The notes under the pieces are model-generated. The model was not told the DNA's origin. It did no database searches and saw nothing but the letters and a program-made list of their open reading frames with translations. Shown piece after piece: positions 1 through 11,826 of a stretch of 64,000 bases of DNA. Position numbers and translations under genes: made by a program. Positions within the stretch are counted from its first letter, which is position 1. The number at the start of each line of letters is the position of its first letter. This stretch comes from Eretmocerus hayati (lineage: Eukaryota > Arthropoda > Insecta > Hymenoptera > Aphelinidae). Location of the stretch: contig CM056744.1 of assembly GCA_029851415.1 (NCBI GenBank), positions 62,242,172 through 62,306,171 of the forward strand, written 5' to 3'.

Positions 1-1287
1 CGAGTAGATAAATTTAAGCCACATTGTGAGAACGAGGAGCCAAATCAATGCTGCACATCGATGGATTTTGAAATTCGAGTGTGATTCGAGAATATCGATA
101 GTGAGCTGCACTCTGAGTGTCATACTGCATTTTGGAATGCTGACGAGTTTCTATGTGATTTTAAATCATGGATTGCTCACGAGATGTTTTTTGCCAGAAT
201 AAGCAGAAAATCAAATTCTGGAAAAATACCATTTATATCGACTGAGATTAAACAATGGATGGTCAATTTTAAGTTCTATCCGATATCCAGGAATGCTTCA
301 CTGCTGCTATGTGAGTGTTACAAATCGAGCTCCGCAGATAAATCCCTTCCAGTCTAATTTTTGGCTCCCCATCAGAAAATTGGGGTCTTAGTGCCGCCAA
401 ATATCAGAATCCGGCCCTTATTTCACGTGAAAACACCGCCGATAGGAAGTTGTGAGATGACATTTGACGTGGAGGGCTAAGACTGCAAGAGTACTGGAAA
501 ATAGACAGTTGATTTGACACTGTCAAGACCAATTGAGACATTTTCTCATGCTTATTCTACTCGAATCTACACTCGAATTGGGAATATTATAAGCTAGCCG
601 ATGATAATTTTTGATATTCCATTGATTTGTGGATATTCGATCAAAAGATAATGCCTACCGTAAAATGAAGTGTGTAGCATAATTTCCATAGGAGGAACTT
701 TGTAAGGGAAGAACGTTGGATTGGAAAGAAAAATTGGTCAGTAATTACTAAACCAAAAGCAGGGCTTCTCTTAGAGGAAGCCAAAATTAGAAGTAAAACT
801 AGGCTGTTATGTGGAGAAAGGCGAGTGAAATATTTAATTGTATTAGAGGATCGAGTATACTTACGTCCAAAGTAAAAAGTTAGTCGAACTCTGACACTAG
901 AAAGCATAGTCACAGAAATATTTTGTAGAATCTTAATGCTTTCATCTCCAGCCACTAGGAGTTCTTTTTGGAGTCAGCCGTGTAAATTTCGTTTAAAGCC
1001 TCTGAGATGGAGTGAGTAAGACTTGCTCAGGTGTATTGTAATAGCCTTGACCTTAAAGTGAATGCCAAAACGTCTGTCCTAGGAACTGAACAAGGTACCC
1101 TGCAGACAGATAATTAACTTAGGTAATAAAGCGAAGTATGACTATATTTTGGGATAAAGCAAGTGGTAGAAAACATTACTCGGATGGAAGTGGGGTATGG
1201 AAAGGATACCTCCTATGAGGTTGTGTCTAGGTGGGGAAGTATGTGATAGGAGGACGGTGGCTATAACTTGAACGAGGTGAAGGAGAA
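1..1287. other. Stretch with no recognised gene
   Basis: AT-rich sequence with no convincing coding region, terminal repeats or tandem array. The short open frames on the minus strand (about 640-955 and 1142-1336) have no domain signature and look like chance frames. Confidence 0.6.
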
Positions 1288-4178
1288 TAGATAGATAGAT
1301 AGTTGTCCTTTTATTCGTCCGCAGACAAAAAATCAAATTACATATGATTACATATGCCCGTTAAAAATATAATATCGTGAATAGAAAATAATGTATATAT
1401 ATACTCATAATAATAACAGTTTCAGTGGAATACTGTTTTGGTCAAGGACACTTAGTATCAAAATTTGTGACTAGTCAGGGCAGAATTACTCATTATTCTA
1501 AGTACAAAATTTTATAGTAAGAGAGGGATATGGGCTCACAGTCATATCACAGCTGTGTTTCATCAGTCGGGTGACAGAAGGTCACATTTAGAAAAAAAAA
1601 TAATCATGAAAAGTAGAGCCCACCCCATCACAGATTAAAATAGTGCTTCTTCTTCACATCAATCCTCTGAGGAGACTGTGTCAATAAAAAATCTTTCAAG
1701 GCCTCTTTAAGTAACGATGTTTCCCTCAGCTGCCGAAAGCCCGGAGGGAGAAAGTTCTAGAGATGAGCACATTGAACTTGGAATGATCTTTCTCCATACT
1801 CAAGTCTCATGTTGGGGACTTTGAGTACTCGCTCTTCTAGATCACCACGTGCGGGGCGTTCAGATTGGTACCTGGTAAACATCGCAGCTAGGTAGCCAGG
1901 TTCTCCAAGATGCATGATCTTATGCATTAAGAGTGCTGCGAAGTACATTCTCCGCGAATCAGTATGTAACCAACCCAGACGCTCCCTAAACGGGGTGATG
2001 TGCTCGTCTCTCCTAAGATCAAAAATGTATCTCACACATGAATTGCTCAGTCGTTGTATCCGTTGCCGCTGTTCGTCCGTGGCGTCGAGGTACACGACCG
2101 TGCAGTAATCTAAATGCGGTTGAACCAAAGACTCGACCAGGCGAACTCGGATTGGTCTGGTGATACACGCCCTAAAAAACCGCAAACCGTAGAGAGCTCT
2201 GTTGACTTTCTTAGTTAATTTATCAATGTGCGGTTTTCACGTCAGTTCGCTGTCAAGTGTAACACCTAGACTCACGACAGAGTCACTGAATGGGACGAAC
2301 ACTCCGTCCTGTATCTCAACCCGTGGCAAGTTCATGCGTCGCAAGTCTTTAACGTTCCTCTCGGAACTTGAAAAGATTGCCTTGGTCTTCCCAGCGTCGA
2401 GGCGCAGGTCGGAATTCCTAGCCCAGTCAGCAACGAGTCGCCCTATATCCCCTAGTCGAGCTATTCCCTGGTCGATGTTCTTTTCATCGACTTGTAGATA
2501 AATCTGGAGGTCATCCGCGTAAAATAAGTGGCTACCCGACTTTCCGTTCAGTAGCTCGGGCAAGTCATTCACATACAGACTAAAGAGGAGAGGCCCGAGA
2601 ACGGACCCCTGTGGAACACCCAGATTGGTTTCTAGCCGATCAGATTTACCTGCTTTCGAAGTGATTCGTTGGGTGCGACCCTGTAAATACGATTTTATCC
2701 ACAGGAGTGCCGATCTCGAGAAACCGAGATGTCGTAGCTTCCTCAGTAGCTTGGATGGTGAATTTGTGTCGAATGCTTTACTAAAGTCAAACAGTAGGAG
2801 CAGAGCGATCTTCTTTCTGTCAATTCCTACTCTGATGTCGTCTGTCAACTTCAGTAGTACCGTCTGGGTACTGTGATGTTGCTTGAAACCAGTCTGGAAC
2901 GGATCAAGTAATTCCTCAATTTTTAAATACTCCGTGATTTGGTCATGTGCGATTTTTTCCAGAACCTTGGGGAGGAAGCACAGCAGCGCTATGGGACGGA
3001 AGTCCGAGACTGCTGATGGAGCTGCAGTCTTCTTTAGTGCAATCAGCTGCGTTTGCTTCCAAGCCTCAGGAAAAATGCTATGAGCGAAAGAGGGATTGAA
3101 GATATGTACAATAAGATCACCAATACTCGGAAGAGCTTTCGCGATCACGCTTTGGGGTATTCCATCCGCCCCACGGGCCTGGGAGGAGGAATGTTTAATG
3201 GCAAGGACTACATCATTGTAATTTGTGAGCTTAAATTTAAACCCCTCCTCCGGTGCCGAACTAAAATCGTCCATTGCTCCATTAATATTTTCGTGAGGCG
3301 GGACAGGAAACCCCCGCAAAGTGAGCGTTCAACTCATCCGCTGTGAAACCGTGAAGTTCTTCCTCTTTGCTCTTGGGCAAGAGGCCAAGATTGCGCATCT
3401 CCTTCCAGATGTTCTTCTTCTGATCGAGAGCGTCCGTGAGATGGGTTTGAAGGAAGGAGTTACGCTCTTGTTCAATGCGCAAGTCGACCTCTTCGCTAAG
3501 CCGAAAGTACTCACTTCGAAGCTCAGGACACTTGCGTTGGTTACGTTGCATCCGCTCCCAGCGCCTGCGCGTCGCGTCTCGCTTATTCATGAGCACTTTC
3601 AACTCCGGACCAATCCAAGGAACATCATTTTTCTTTGGATTTATAGTTTTCTCCGGTGCTAATTCGTCCAAAACGGTCTTCAAATTTCCATTCAAGCAGT
3701 TAATTGCATCTTCCAAACTGGTTTCAGCATTTTCAAGAGCTGTCCAGTTGCAGCGAAGCAAGCGGTCATTCATTATCTCCGGAGTGATCTTACGAAAATC
3801 CCTATAGGTGAAGGAATTTCTCGGCGGAGTGGGAGTGAAGACGCTGATGGTGACGTCAATGACCGAGTGCCTGCCGAAACTGGGCAGGAGTCTGTTTTGA
3901 AAGTCGGTAATAATGTCGTTGTCATCCACGTAAATATGATCAATCCATGTATGAGATACATTGGGGTTACGTTGGTGAGTCGGGCCATGCTGTACTATCC
4001 GCAAGGCAAGTTCTTCTGTCAGAGCAGTCAGTGTTTTGGTGTCAGGGTGAGTAGCGTCAAGTAAATCCGCGTTCAGATCTCCCATTATAATTTTGTGACT
4101 GTAATCGCCACACAGTCAACGATATGAGCCAAACAGCCCATCCTCCTTCTGCATGGCGATTTTCAGGGGTCTGGAATA
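1288..4178 (-). mobile_element. 5'-truncated CR1-like non-LTR retrotransposon (copy 1)
   Basis: This is a reverse-oriented, decayed copy of the LINE at 26.3-31.85 kb. Similarity runs from just upstream of the codons for IAMQK-(E/D)-DGLFG (about 4178) through endonuclease, RT and the C-terminal domain to a 3' UTR. The element ends in a short tetranucleotide tail, read on the plus strand as repeated ATAG at 1286-1302, rather than poly(A). Both copies share landmarks in the 3' UTR, for example GTGACTAGTCA. Truncation of the 5' end is the usual outcome of incomplete target-primed reverse transcription. The left side of the insertion (above 4178) shows no similarity to copy 2. Confidence 0.85.
1628..4178 (-). 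pseudogene. ORF2 remnant: endonuclease C-terminus, reverse transcriptase, C-terminal domain
   Basis: Three minus-strand frames cover one decayed ORF2. About 4085-3282 holds the end of the AP-like endonuclease (GDLNADLLD near the start, then SHTWIDHIYVDD) and the linker to RT. 3319-2237 holds RT with DFRPIALL, the motif A sequence FDFSKAFD, GVPQGSVLGPLLFSLYVND and the catalytic YADD. 2185-1757 holds the C-terminal region. Frameshifts near 3300 and 2200 break it, and the N-terminal endonuclease half is absent. RT motif A keeps the aspartate (AFD) that copy 2 has changed. No active protein can be made from this copy. Confidence 0.85.
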
Positions 4179-5612
4179 GAGGAAGAGAAAGAAATTGGCA
4201 TTGAATGGTTGGCAAAGGTAGAAGCTAGTTGATTCTTTTTTACCCTTAAAATCCAATTGGGCAGATGGGTTGCTGTGTTTGTATTCTTGGAGAGATCCTG
4301 TCTGTTTTGAAGTTTTGATCCCTAAAGAAGAGGATAAGGTATGTTGAGACAAATCACCATAGATGGATGGAGTGAATGGTACTCGACAACAGAAATGGAG
4401 GCTGAGGCCCAGTAAGAATGAGAATGTATTCAACTTAGCTGTTCAGCCCTGGGTTGGGGGGGGGGGGTAGAGAATGAGTGGCGCATACTTGAAAGATTCG
4501 TATCTTTACCTCCCTCTAGTAGTTTTTCATACTTACTGCGTTGAAATGATGCGGCGGGATTACAAGTACATCGGAAGCCATTGATATAAGTAAGATGAGA
4601 TGACAGCAATCACAGTTTTAGCAGATTACCGGTAGCTTGGCGTGTTTACAGTGGCGGCCATGTTGAGTTAAACTTGTTGCGAGCTGGTCCACCAGTGCCA
4701 CGTCAACATGTCGGGTCGAAGGCGAACCATTCAGAAAGGGGATGGAGAAGTAGGTTCCTACGGTACCGGCATTGATACAATTATCATATGGTGGTTACGG
4801 AGGAATCTAGTCTTGAGAGACTTTTGTGGATCTACTAAAAGCTTTCTGATTGATCGTTTTGAAATGGGGCCTGACTAGCTCTTTCGGGAATTCGACTCAA
4901 GTCAGTATCCCAGGAACATCACTTTCGGAAACTTCTGCGATATTTCACCGGCAATCCGCTAGGACTCCGCAGTGGTAGAATTCTTCGTGAGATATATAAA
5001 ATGTTGCTAGCGCTTAGTCCGCATGAATAAGAAAGTTTCTCTGCTTTTTAGCAAAGTTTTACTCATTTCTAAGCAAAGTTTCACGGCGAACTAGAGAAAA
5101 CGCGCGGACTGGAATGGATGTTGGTTGATTCGTAAGGAGAGAGTGAATTTCAGAGCCCTGATTCAAACATGATTTCTAAATATTCCATCATTATTTCCCT
5201 GTTGATTTTCCAGCCACCTTGCATTTGGAAAATTCGGGAAAAATTTTCAAGGGCCATAGAAACTTGGTTTCGCAATAGCTTTATCATAGTGCACATTAAT
5301 TGTCAGCTCTCTAGGCGATGTTTGATAGAGGTCTTGAACTTTCAGGGCTGCGCCGAGAAAAACAATTTGGCTATTCCTGAGGAGGATATTGTTTGTGATG
5401 AATACACGCATCTCATGTATTCCTTGATTGTTATTGTCCTAAAATGGATAAATATCTCTGGGGGATGAAGAAACGATATTATTTCGACATCCTGAGCCTT
5501 CATTCAATCACAATTGGAAACTATTACTCTACTTGCGATGAATATGAATGGAATCAGGTTTCTCGATGTATAAATGATTGGTTAGTGATGATGAATATTT
5601 GAGTGAGTTTGA
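4179..5612. other. Stretch without a recognised gene; G-run and a weak exon-like ORF
   Basis: A run of 12 G lies at 4456-4467. A 56-codon plus-strand ORF starts at 4708 (MSGRRRTIQKGDGE) in a less AT-rich patch, with a GT in good donor context (GTAGGT) after GDGE at about 4750. It could be a first coding exon, but nothing downstream confirms it and no family is recognised. Confidence 0.3.
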
Positions 5613-6362
5613 TATATGAGCAAATCCACGAAACGCGGTGATTCGTGCGTTACGCATTTTGTGCACTGATTTTTCGCACCGATGGGTATATATCAACTCC
5701 GCACCAAAGCAGACACCTTTTTTGAGATCCTGCGAACAAGTTGGAACGAGTTCAAGACTCAAAACTAAAATGGACCGGAATGGCAGGCCATCAAGTTTGA
5801 AAATTCACGGGATATCGTGCGTGACTCGGCTTTCTTCCCTCACTGTAAAGGTCGGCATTTGGATGCAGTCTGGGGTATCGGTATGGTTCTTGCAGAAGAA
5901 TGAACCTCTAACTTAAGGCTACAACCACCCTGGAGCTCAAGAGTGTGCTTCCAACAGGTGTGAAACCATATCCTGTTGATAAAGCGTGATAAATTTTTGC
6001 GTTACGCCGACGCAGTCTGACCAATCTCATTTCTGCAAATGGCATCTGATTCTTCATCAAAAAACGAAGAAATCTAGGTGAGTCCGGTCTATGTGCGTCG
6101 AATTAGGTCGGATTTGATAGCAAATCACGCTCTCAGAAAAAAACGTGACCGCTTCACGAAATCATATTTTTTGAGGCGCACACGAACAAGACGATGCAAA
6201 CCGATCCGATTTTGCTTGTGATCTCTCACTTTGATTGTACTTGATACCAAGTGAGTAACTGCGTGAGCCAATATTCTGTTGTTTGCTCATACAAGCTACT
6301 TAATTCGGTTTTTAAGCGATTTTCGGGGATTACGCTGTCGGCGAACTCTTGAATAATGTTTA

Positions 6363-7259
6363 CAGGCGTTCCTGATTATACGCGGGGGTTACGTTCCAAG
6401 AGGTACCGCGTTATTCAAAAACCGCGTAAAAAAAGACATTGAGCTTATGGGAAAAAGGGGGTTCCGTTCGAGATGGTTGAATAGTTCCAGAGCTTTTTCT
6501 TGAATTGAAGCGGTACAGAGAGGGACTCGGCGGCGAAATAAATTTTGAATCCATAGGATCAGCATCTCCTCCATCTTTTCCACATTTGCATTCCTCGATG
6601 TCTTGATTTGCTTAGCGTTCATTCCTAATTCTGTCGCACTCTTTCTGATCTTATCTTCATTACTTCTGATTGTCCGGATTGTTGATTCATTCACACCAAG
6701 TCGCCTTGCTATAAATGCAACTTTTTCTCCATCCCTCAACGCGTTTAAAATGCTTACTTTTTCTACTAGGGTCATCACTTTCCTTTCTTCTTTACTTTTC
6801 ATAGATACTTTCAGATTTGGATCCATTGCAAATTAATTTTCCGGCACAACAAATTTAGAGATAATGTGTTTACAAATTTGGTTATGATTATCACTTGAAT
6901 TTTGGAAACATAAGTGAAGTTGCCCGAGAAATGAGAAATCAAATCACATCAGACGTGCCTGGGAAGCGGTATTTTTCATAATGTAACCCCTGCATGTTAT
7001 CAGAAGTTGCTGTCTTGAATTTTGAATTCCATTAACAAGATCAAACTCGATGAAACAAGATTTACTCTCGCGATTATGTATACAACACCATAATTCTAAT
7101 CATCTCGATCAAGGAATTGTTTGAAATATATTATCAGCCGATCTCAAAACCGCGTAAAAAAAGTCAAATTTTCCGCGTATAACAAGGATAGCTGCATTTT
7201 CCAAACCGCGTTATTGCCAATCCGCGTATAAAAAAACCGCGTATAACCAGGATCGCCTG
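6363..7259 (-). mobile_element. Internally deleted pogo/Tigger (Tc1/mariner) element
   Basis: The ends are CAGGCGTTCCTGATTATACG at 6363 and, on the other strand, CAGGCGATCCTGGTTATACG ending at 7259. TA dinucleotides at 6361-6362 and 7260-7261 form the TA target duplication expected for this superfamily. The inner TIR parts share further CCGCGTTAT/CCGCGTATA blocks. Length is 897 bp, against roughly 2-3 kb for autonomous Tigger elements. Only the N-terminal part of a transposase is present. It lies inside the element bounded by 5613 and 7821. Confidence 0.85.
6389..6826 (-). pseudogene. Tigger transposase fragment, CENP-B-type HTH
   Basis: This frame encodes 145 residues beginning MDPNLKVSMKSKEERKVMTL. 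Residues about 12-60 match the CENP-B N-terminal / pogo helix-turn-helix pattern (LVEKVSILNALRDGEKVAFIA, then RRLGVNESTIRTIR and KIRKSA), which binds transposon ends. About residues 100-135 (CTASIQEKALELFNHL) resemble the start of the second CENP-B HTH. The DDE catalytic domain, normally about 200 residues, is missing because of an internal deletion. The product, if made, could bind TIRs but not cut DNA. Confidence 0.8.
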
Positions 7260-7334
7260 TATATCATCACTGTAATGATCTCGTCGAGTTTTCTGGTGAT
7301 GAGTCAAATACTTTCCAGCGCCGTCAGTTGTCAA

Positions 7335-7821
7335 ATTAATGATATTAGAGTGTATCTGTGTATGTGGGTATAAGACTGCTCTCATGGGCATTTCCTGTTT
7401 TCTCTGTCTCGCCCACGCCGTCTCGTATAAATCGGTCACGCGAGTGGATTTGAGTTCTAGATACCGATAACTGGAAGTGTGTAAAAGTAATGTGCGATGG
7501 AGAGAATTTGCAAAATTCTTTTCCTCCCAAATCAACTCGTTTTGTGGATTTGCTCATATACATATCTTACGTAAAAACCTTCTTGATACAAAGTTAGAGA
7601 TGAGTTGATGTGTGTATGTGGGTATAGCACTGCTCTTATGGGCATTTCCTGTTTCTTCTGTCTCACTTGACGCCGTTTCATGAAAATCGATCACGCAAAT
7701 GGATTTGAGTTCTAGATATTGATAACTCAAGAGTACGCAAAACCCGAGTGATGTGCGATCAAAAAAGATTTCCAAATCTTTTTTCCCCCAAATCACCGAG
7801 TTTCGTGGATTTGCTCATATA
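7335..7821. repeat. Tandem duplication of a ~230-bp transposon terminus
   Basis: Two copies (about 7335-7560 and 7590-7821) share blocks such as TGTGTATGTGGGTATA, ATGGGCATTTCCTGTTT and GGATTTGAGTTCTAGATA, and both end GTGGATTTGCTCATATA. Offset is 254-261 bp. Confidence 0.75.
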
Positions 7822-8783
7822 ATTAATAAAAGCCCAACTTCCAATTTCAACTATAGAATGATATCATTTGGAATAAGCAATCGGTAGTGATTGAAATTGA
7901 TTGCGTACGCTGGCCAAGCAGGTGATATGATAAGATAATCGTGAGGGTGCTCATGAACTAATCTTCCATCCTTAATTTATTGTCTTTCATTTCTCTCCGG
8001 AAGAAGTACATTCGGATAGAAATCTCTTTGTTCGCACGAAATAATTTTCATTGTGAATGAATATTTAATCGGATTACCTTTTCTTTTCTGACAACGCTCA
8101 TCATCATGCATCATTAGCCAACGGTAATGCACTCTTGGTACATTACTAGAACGGTCGCAATCTTATATCTGAACTATTCACACGCATTTATCGTCTATTT
8201 TCACATTGCTCCGCAGTAATATTCGTAATATTTCCTTGAATTACTTTGAGGAATGAAGCCCTTGTTAGCCACCCGTGAGAAGCGAATTGATAACTTACTC
8301 TTCAATCAGGAATGAAGATATGAATTCAATTGACATTACGAAAGCCTGACTTACACCTCCCACTTAAGAGGTTATCAATTTCGTTGACTTGCAAGGAAAA
8401 TTCTCAAAAATACTGGTTTTGAAAGGCAGAATATTCTAAGCGTCACCCATGGAGAGCGAGTATCAATCGGGAGTACAGTCGGACTGTTCTCATAGATATT
8501 TTATTGAATTCATCAATCAAGATATTTACAGCAAATCAAGAAATTCCTCAAAATGAATCATTATCTATCTCTTGACCCACTCACCAAAGATGATGCCCGC
8601 TGATAATCATGTTCATTTTTTCATCATCAACGCCAGGTAGAATCATCTCAAACTAATCAAATATTCTTCGGTAGGTGATGATTCAGCGGTCAATTCGAAT
8701 ATACAAATGTAATAGTCGTAATATGCATATAATATCAAGCAGAGGGAGAAGGATCCATGATCAAAAACTGTCTGGGAAATGTG
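7822..8783. other. Stretch with no recognised gene
   Basis: AT-rich sequence between the TIR element and the gypsy 5' LTR. I see no gene or repeat structure apart from the 5-bp target duplication ATGTG at 8779-8783 next to the LTR. Confidence 0.6.
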
Positions 8784-9164
8784 TGTAAAGAAATGGGTTT
8801 CTTCAGTTGAATTATACCGCGCTTTTCTAGCACGAACTGATAATGTAGAGATCTGTCTAAAGGTTGAGATATAGAGTGCGTGCAAGTTTGTGAGAGAGGG
8901 AAGAGTGGAGAGATTATAGAAAAGGATGTGACGAGTAGAATTGATTAGTTGACAAATATGAAAGAACGACGTAGGATAATAAACTTTGAATGTCGTTTCT
9001 TTGATTTTCAGGTGAGCCATGTACTATTGTAAATATTGTAAATATTGCCTATGGACAATTATGGAATAAAAATAGAGTGAATAAATCTTTGATTTTCAGA
9101 GAAACTCAGTGAAGTTTATTGACTGTGTCGAACTCCTTCCAAGATAGATAATGATAATCATTAT
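8784..9164 (+). repeat. 5' LTR of the gypsy element
   Basis: About 381 bp beginning TGTAAAGAAATGGG and ending in the CATTAT block before the internal region. It matches 14936-15296 plus 15890-15905 along its length. AATAAA-like signals occur in the second half (GGAATAAAAATAGAG, GTGAATAAATC). Confidence 0.88.
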
Positions 9165-9193
9165 AAAACGACATTCTTGTTGATTGAAACAAG

Positions 9194-10150
9194 ATGGAAA
9201 AGCTCAAGTTTGAATTTACGATGATAGCCGGTTCAGATGAAGAATCGAACGTCATTGGCATAACCTCAATCACCACGGAAGCGGGCCACGTATTTTTGAT
9301 GCTAGAGGAGCTATAACCAGCAGGTCAACACGAAGCAATTATAAATAATGCGTGTTTTCCAAAAATCAAAAATTCTTTGAAAAGGAGACATCAAACAAAA
9401 AACGTTTGGGTGGTTTTGGACGAGGATTTGAAAGAATACTATCTGGATGAAACCGGGAATTTGATATTTGGTGATCAATTTTTGGAAGAAAAAGATCCAC
9501 AAATACAACATCGAGCTTTGGGAATGGCATCTTCGGAGGACTTGAAAAAGATTCTAGAGGTACTCGTCGAGAAACAAGACCGTCCGAAACACCAAAATCT
9601 AAGTAAGCTCGCAGAAAAATCCGTTATTGAGGAATTTTCAGGTAAGAATGCGAACGCACGGCAATGGATTGACATGTTTGAAAAAGAATGTGAACGTTTT
9701 GAAATAACAGTAAATTCTGAAAAGATTGAAATCCTCAGACTCCATTTGGAAGAAACTTGTTCAGTGTGGTACAGTCCAATGCTGATAAAGTTGACTTTAC
9801 ATTCAGAATGGAATTCATGGAAAGAGAAATTCTGCGAAACTCATGCTAATGAAGGGTGGAGTCCAATTTCTTACGCTTTGATGTTCAAGTATAAAAATGG
9901 TTCGTTACTGAATTATGCTATGAGAAAGAAAAAACTTTTGTTAGAAATCAGAAAATCAATTGATACGGGTACACTCATAGATATTATCGCAATAGGTTCA
10001 ACAAATTTTGTATTGAATGGGATCGACCGAGAGTCTTTAGAAGAAACGGAAGATTTCTTCAATGAACTCGGAAATTTAGAACATCTTGTGAATAAAAAAG
10101 TCGTTCGAAAGAAAGCCATCCATCAATACCGATTCAAAGAAGAATCCTGA
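9194..10150 (+). pseudogene. gag (capsid) of the gypsy element
   Basis: The start codon at 9194 (MEKLKFEFTMIAG) opens one frame to the stop at 10148, broken by an in-frame TAA at codon 41 (9314-9316). The remaining 257-residue open part holds a retrotransposon gag core: ARQWIDMFEKECERF, then LRLHLEETCSVWYSPM and WNSWKEKFCETHA, the usual pattern for Ty3/gypsy capsid. It would form the particle that packages element RNA. The nucleocapsid zinc knuckle follows in another frame. Confidence 0.8.
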
Positions 10151-10157
10151 TAAGGAA

Positions 10158-10319
10158 GGACCATGTAGGATCTGTAAGAAAAAGAATGAAGGTATTCGAT
10201 ATCACCCACAGTCAAGCTATTGGTTCAATATTAATGAGAATGGGAAAGATGGAATCAAATGCGTCAATAATTCGGAGCTCGAAGTTGAATTGAACAATGA
10301 AAATCCAGAAAGCTTGTAA
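10158..10319 (+). pseudogene. Nucleocapsid zinc-knuckle remnant
   Basis: A different frame from gag reads GPCRICKKKNEGIRYHPQSS and continues about 30 more residues to a TAA. It has Cys-x2-Cys and His, but the expected last Cys (a position followed by W) is Tyr here. This would be the RNA-binding knuckle at the end of Gag. It is out of frame and missing one ligand. Confidence 0.6.
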
Positions 10320-10819
10320 TTTTACCATTGATTGAAATCAAAATTTTACTGAATAAATCGTTGGAAACATCTGGAGTTTGTGATTCTGGTTCGGATGTAT
10401 CTCTCATTAATGCAAAATTGTTGAAAATAAAAGATAATAGTTCAGTAGGATTTCGAGAAACAGGATTGAGAACAATCAATGGTGTAAAGAAGTCAAAGGG
10501 CATGGTAACAATATTGCCAAATACGCTGCTAAAAGTGATTAGCAGAATGCTTTCTCACAGCGTTATATGATAGTAACTATAACGAATCCCACATGCATTA
10601 GCGCTCTAATTGCAGATAATCTCTTATATTTTGCAAGGAGTTACTATGATTAGCATTCTAATCTCAAATAATTTTCTATATCTTGATAAATTTTTTCAAG
10701 GGAGCTTCTGCGAGGGATTCAGAGAATCTAAACTCAAGTTCTGTTGGCAATATGTATGGTTTGGTTGGAATGGAATTTGGTACGGTCAGTTTGAGTATGA
10801 TTGAAATGGAGGTTTTGTA

Positions 10820-11700
10820 GAAATTTTCGATTTTTTTGAAAGATAACTGAATTTGAATAATGTTTCACGGATTTCAAAAAAATTTGGTATCAACCAATTG
10901 ATTAAGGATGCCCAAAAAATATGCCCTTAGATCATTGAAAGTGAGATAAATGAGTTGTAGAGAAAGATACGGAGAAAAACGAGTATCAATGCAAATGCTC
11001 TCATAAATTTTGAGTGATTCTTTTGAAAAAGCATCTTAGACCGATTTGAGGCATCTAAAGTGAGGTTTCTTCAACAGTATTTATCGTTAGGTTGAGACAG
11101 AATTTTGCGAAAATCGGTTTTTATATGATCAAATAAGAGTTTTTGGTGGTAATTTTGATTCTTTTGAGAAAAAACTCTATTTGAATGATGTTTTACGAAT
11201 TTCAAAAGAATTTGATATCAACCAATTGATTCAGAATGCCGAAAAAGTATGCCCTTAGATCATTGAAAGCGAGATAAACGAGTTGTAGAGGGAGATATGG
11301 GGAAAAAATGAACATTAATCAAAAAATTTCCATATATTCTAAGTTATTCTTCTGAGGAAGCATCTTGGAGAGATTCGGGGTATCTACACTCAGAATTTTT
11401 CAACGATTTCCATCATTTGGGTGAGACGGAATTCCGATAAAATCGGTTTAAATGTGATCAATCTGGAGTTTTCGGTGGAAATTCTGATTTTTTCAGAATT
11501 TCGAGTTCTATGGAGATCAAATAGATATTCGGTATTAAGCAATCGATAGATTATGCCGAGGAGAGTATACTTTAGGTTACCCAAATTCCCGTTAGACTCT
11601 GTTAGAAAAAGATATTCATGTATTAAAAGACGAAATTTCATCAATTTTGCTCTCGAAAGCCCATGAATCAAATTTGACTGGGAGGTGAGAGCTGCCAAAT
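10820..11700. repeat. 328-bp tandem repeat, about 2.6 units, inside the gypsy element
   Basis: ATGCCCTTAGATCATTGAAA occurs at 10921 and again at 11249, an offset of 328 bp. Long similar blocks surround both copies, and a third more divergent partial unit starts near 11478. The array lies between the two protease halves and is probably part of a secondary insertion. Confidence 0.8.
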
Positions 11701-11795
11701 CACTGGTCTCATCTTCGAGTGATCCTCTAAAACTCGTAGAAGAGCAAAAGTTGATAAGATGAAGGGGAGAAGAGAAAGCGTTGACGAAAAAAAAC

Positions 11796-11826
11796 AACAT
11801 ACATACACACATACACACACACACAC
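11796..11826. repeat. CA-rich microsatellite
   Basis: Repeats of ACATACACACATACACACAC in the sequence inserted between the protease halves. Confidence 0.8.

Larger units (their letters stand above)
5613..7821. mobile_element. DNA transposon-like element with 31-bp terminal inverted repeats
   Basis: The left end starts TATATGAGCAAATCCACGAA at 5613 and the right end at 7821 is its reverse complement, matching over about 30 of 31 bases. A further copy of the right terminus ends at 7560. The last ~230 bp are present twice in tandem (about 7335-7560 and 7590-7821), each ending in the same terminus. A TA duplication is possible because the TIR is flanked by or includes TA. There is no transposase of its own, so it is non-autonomous, and a Tigger derivative is nested inside. 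The superfamily is not certain. Confidence 0.6.
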
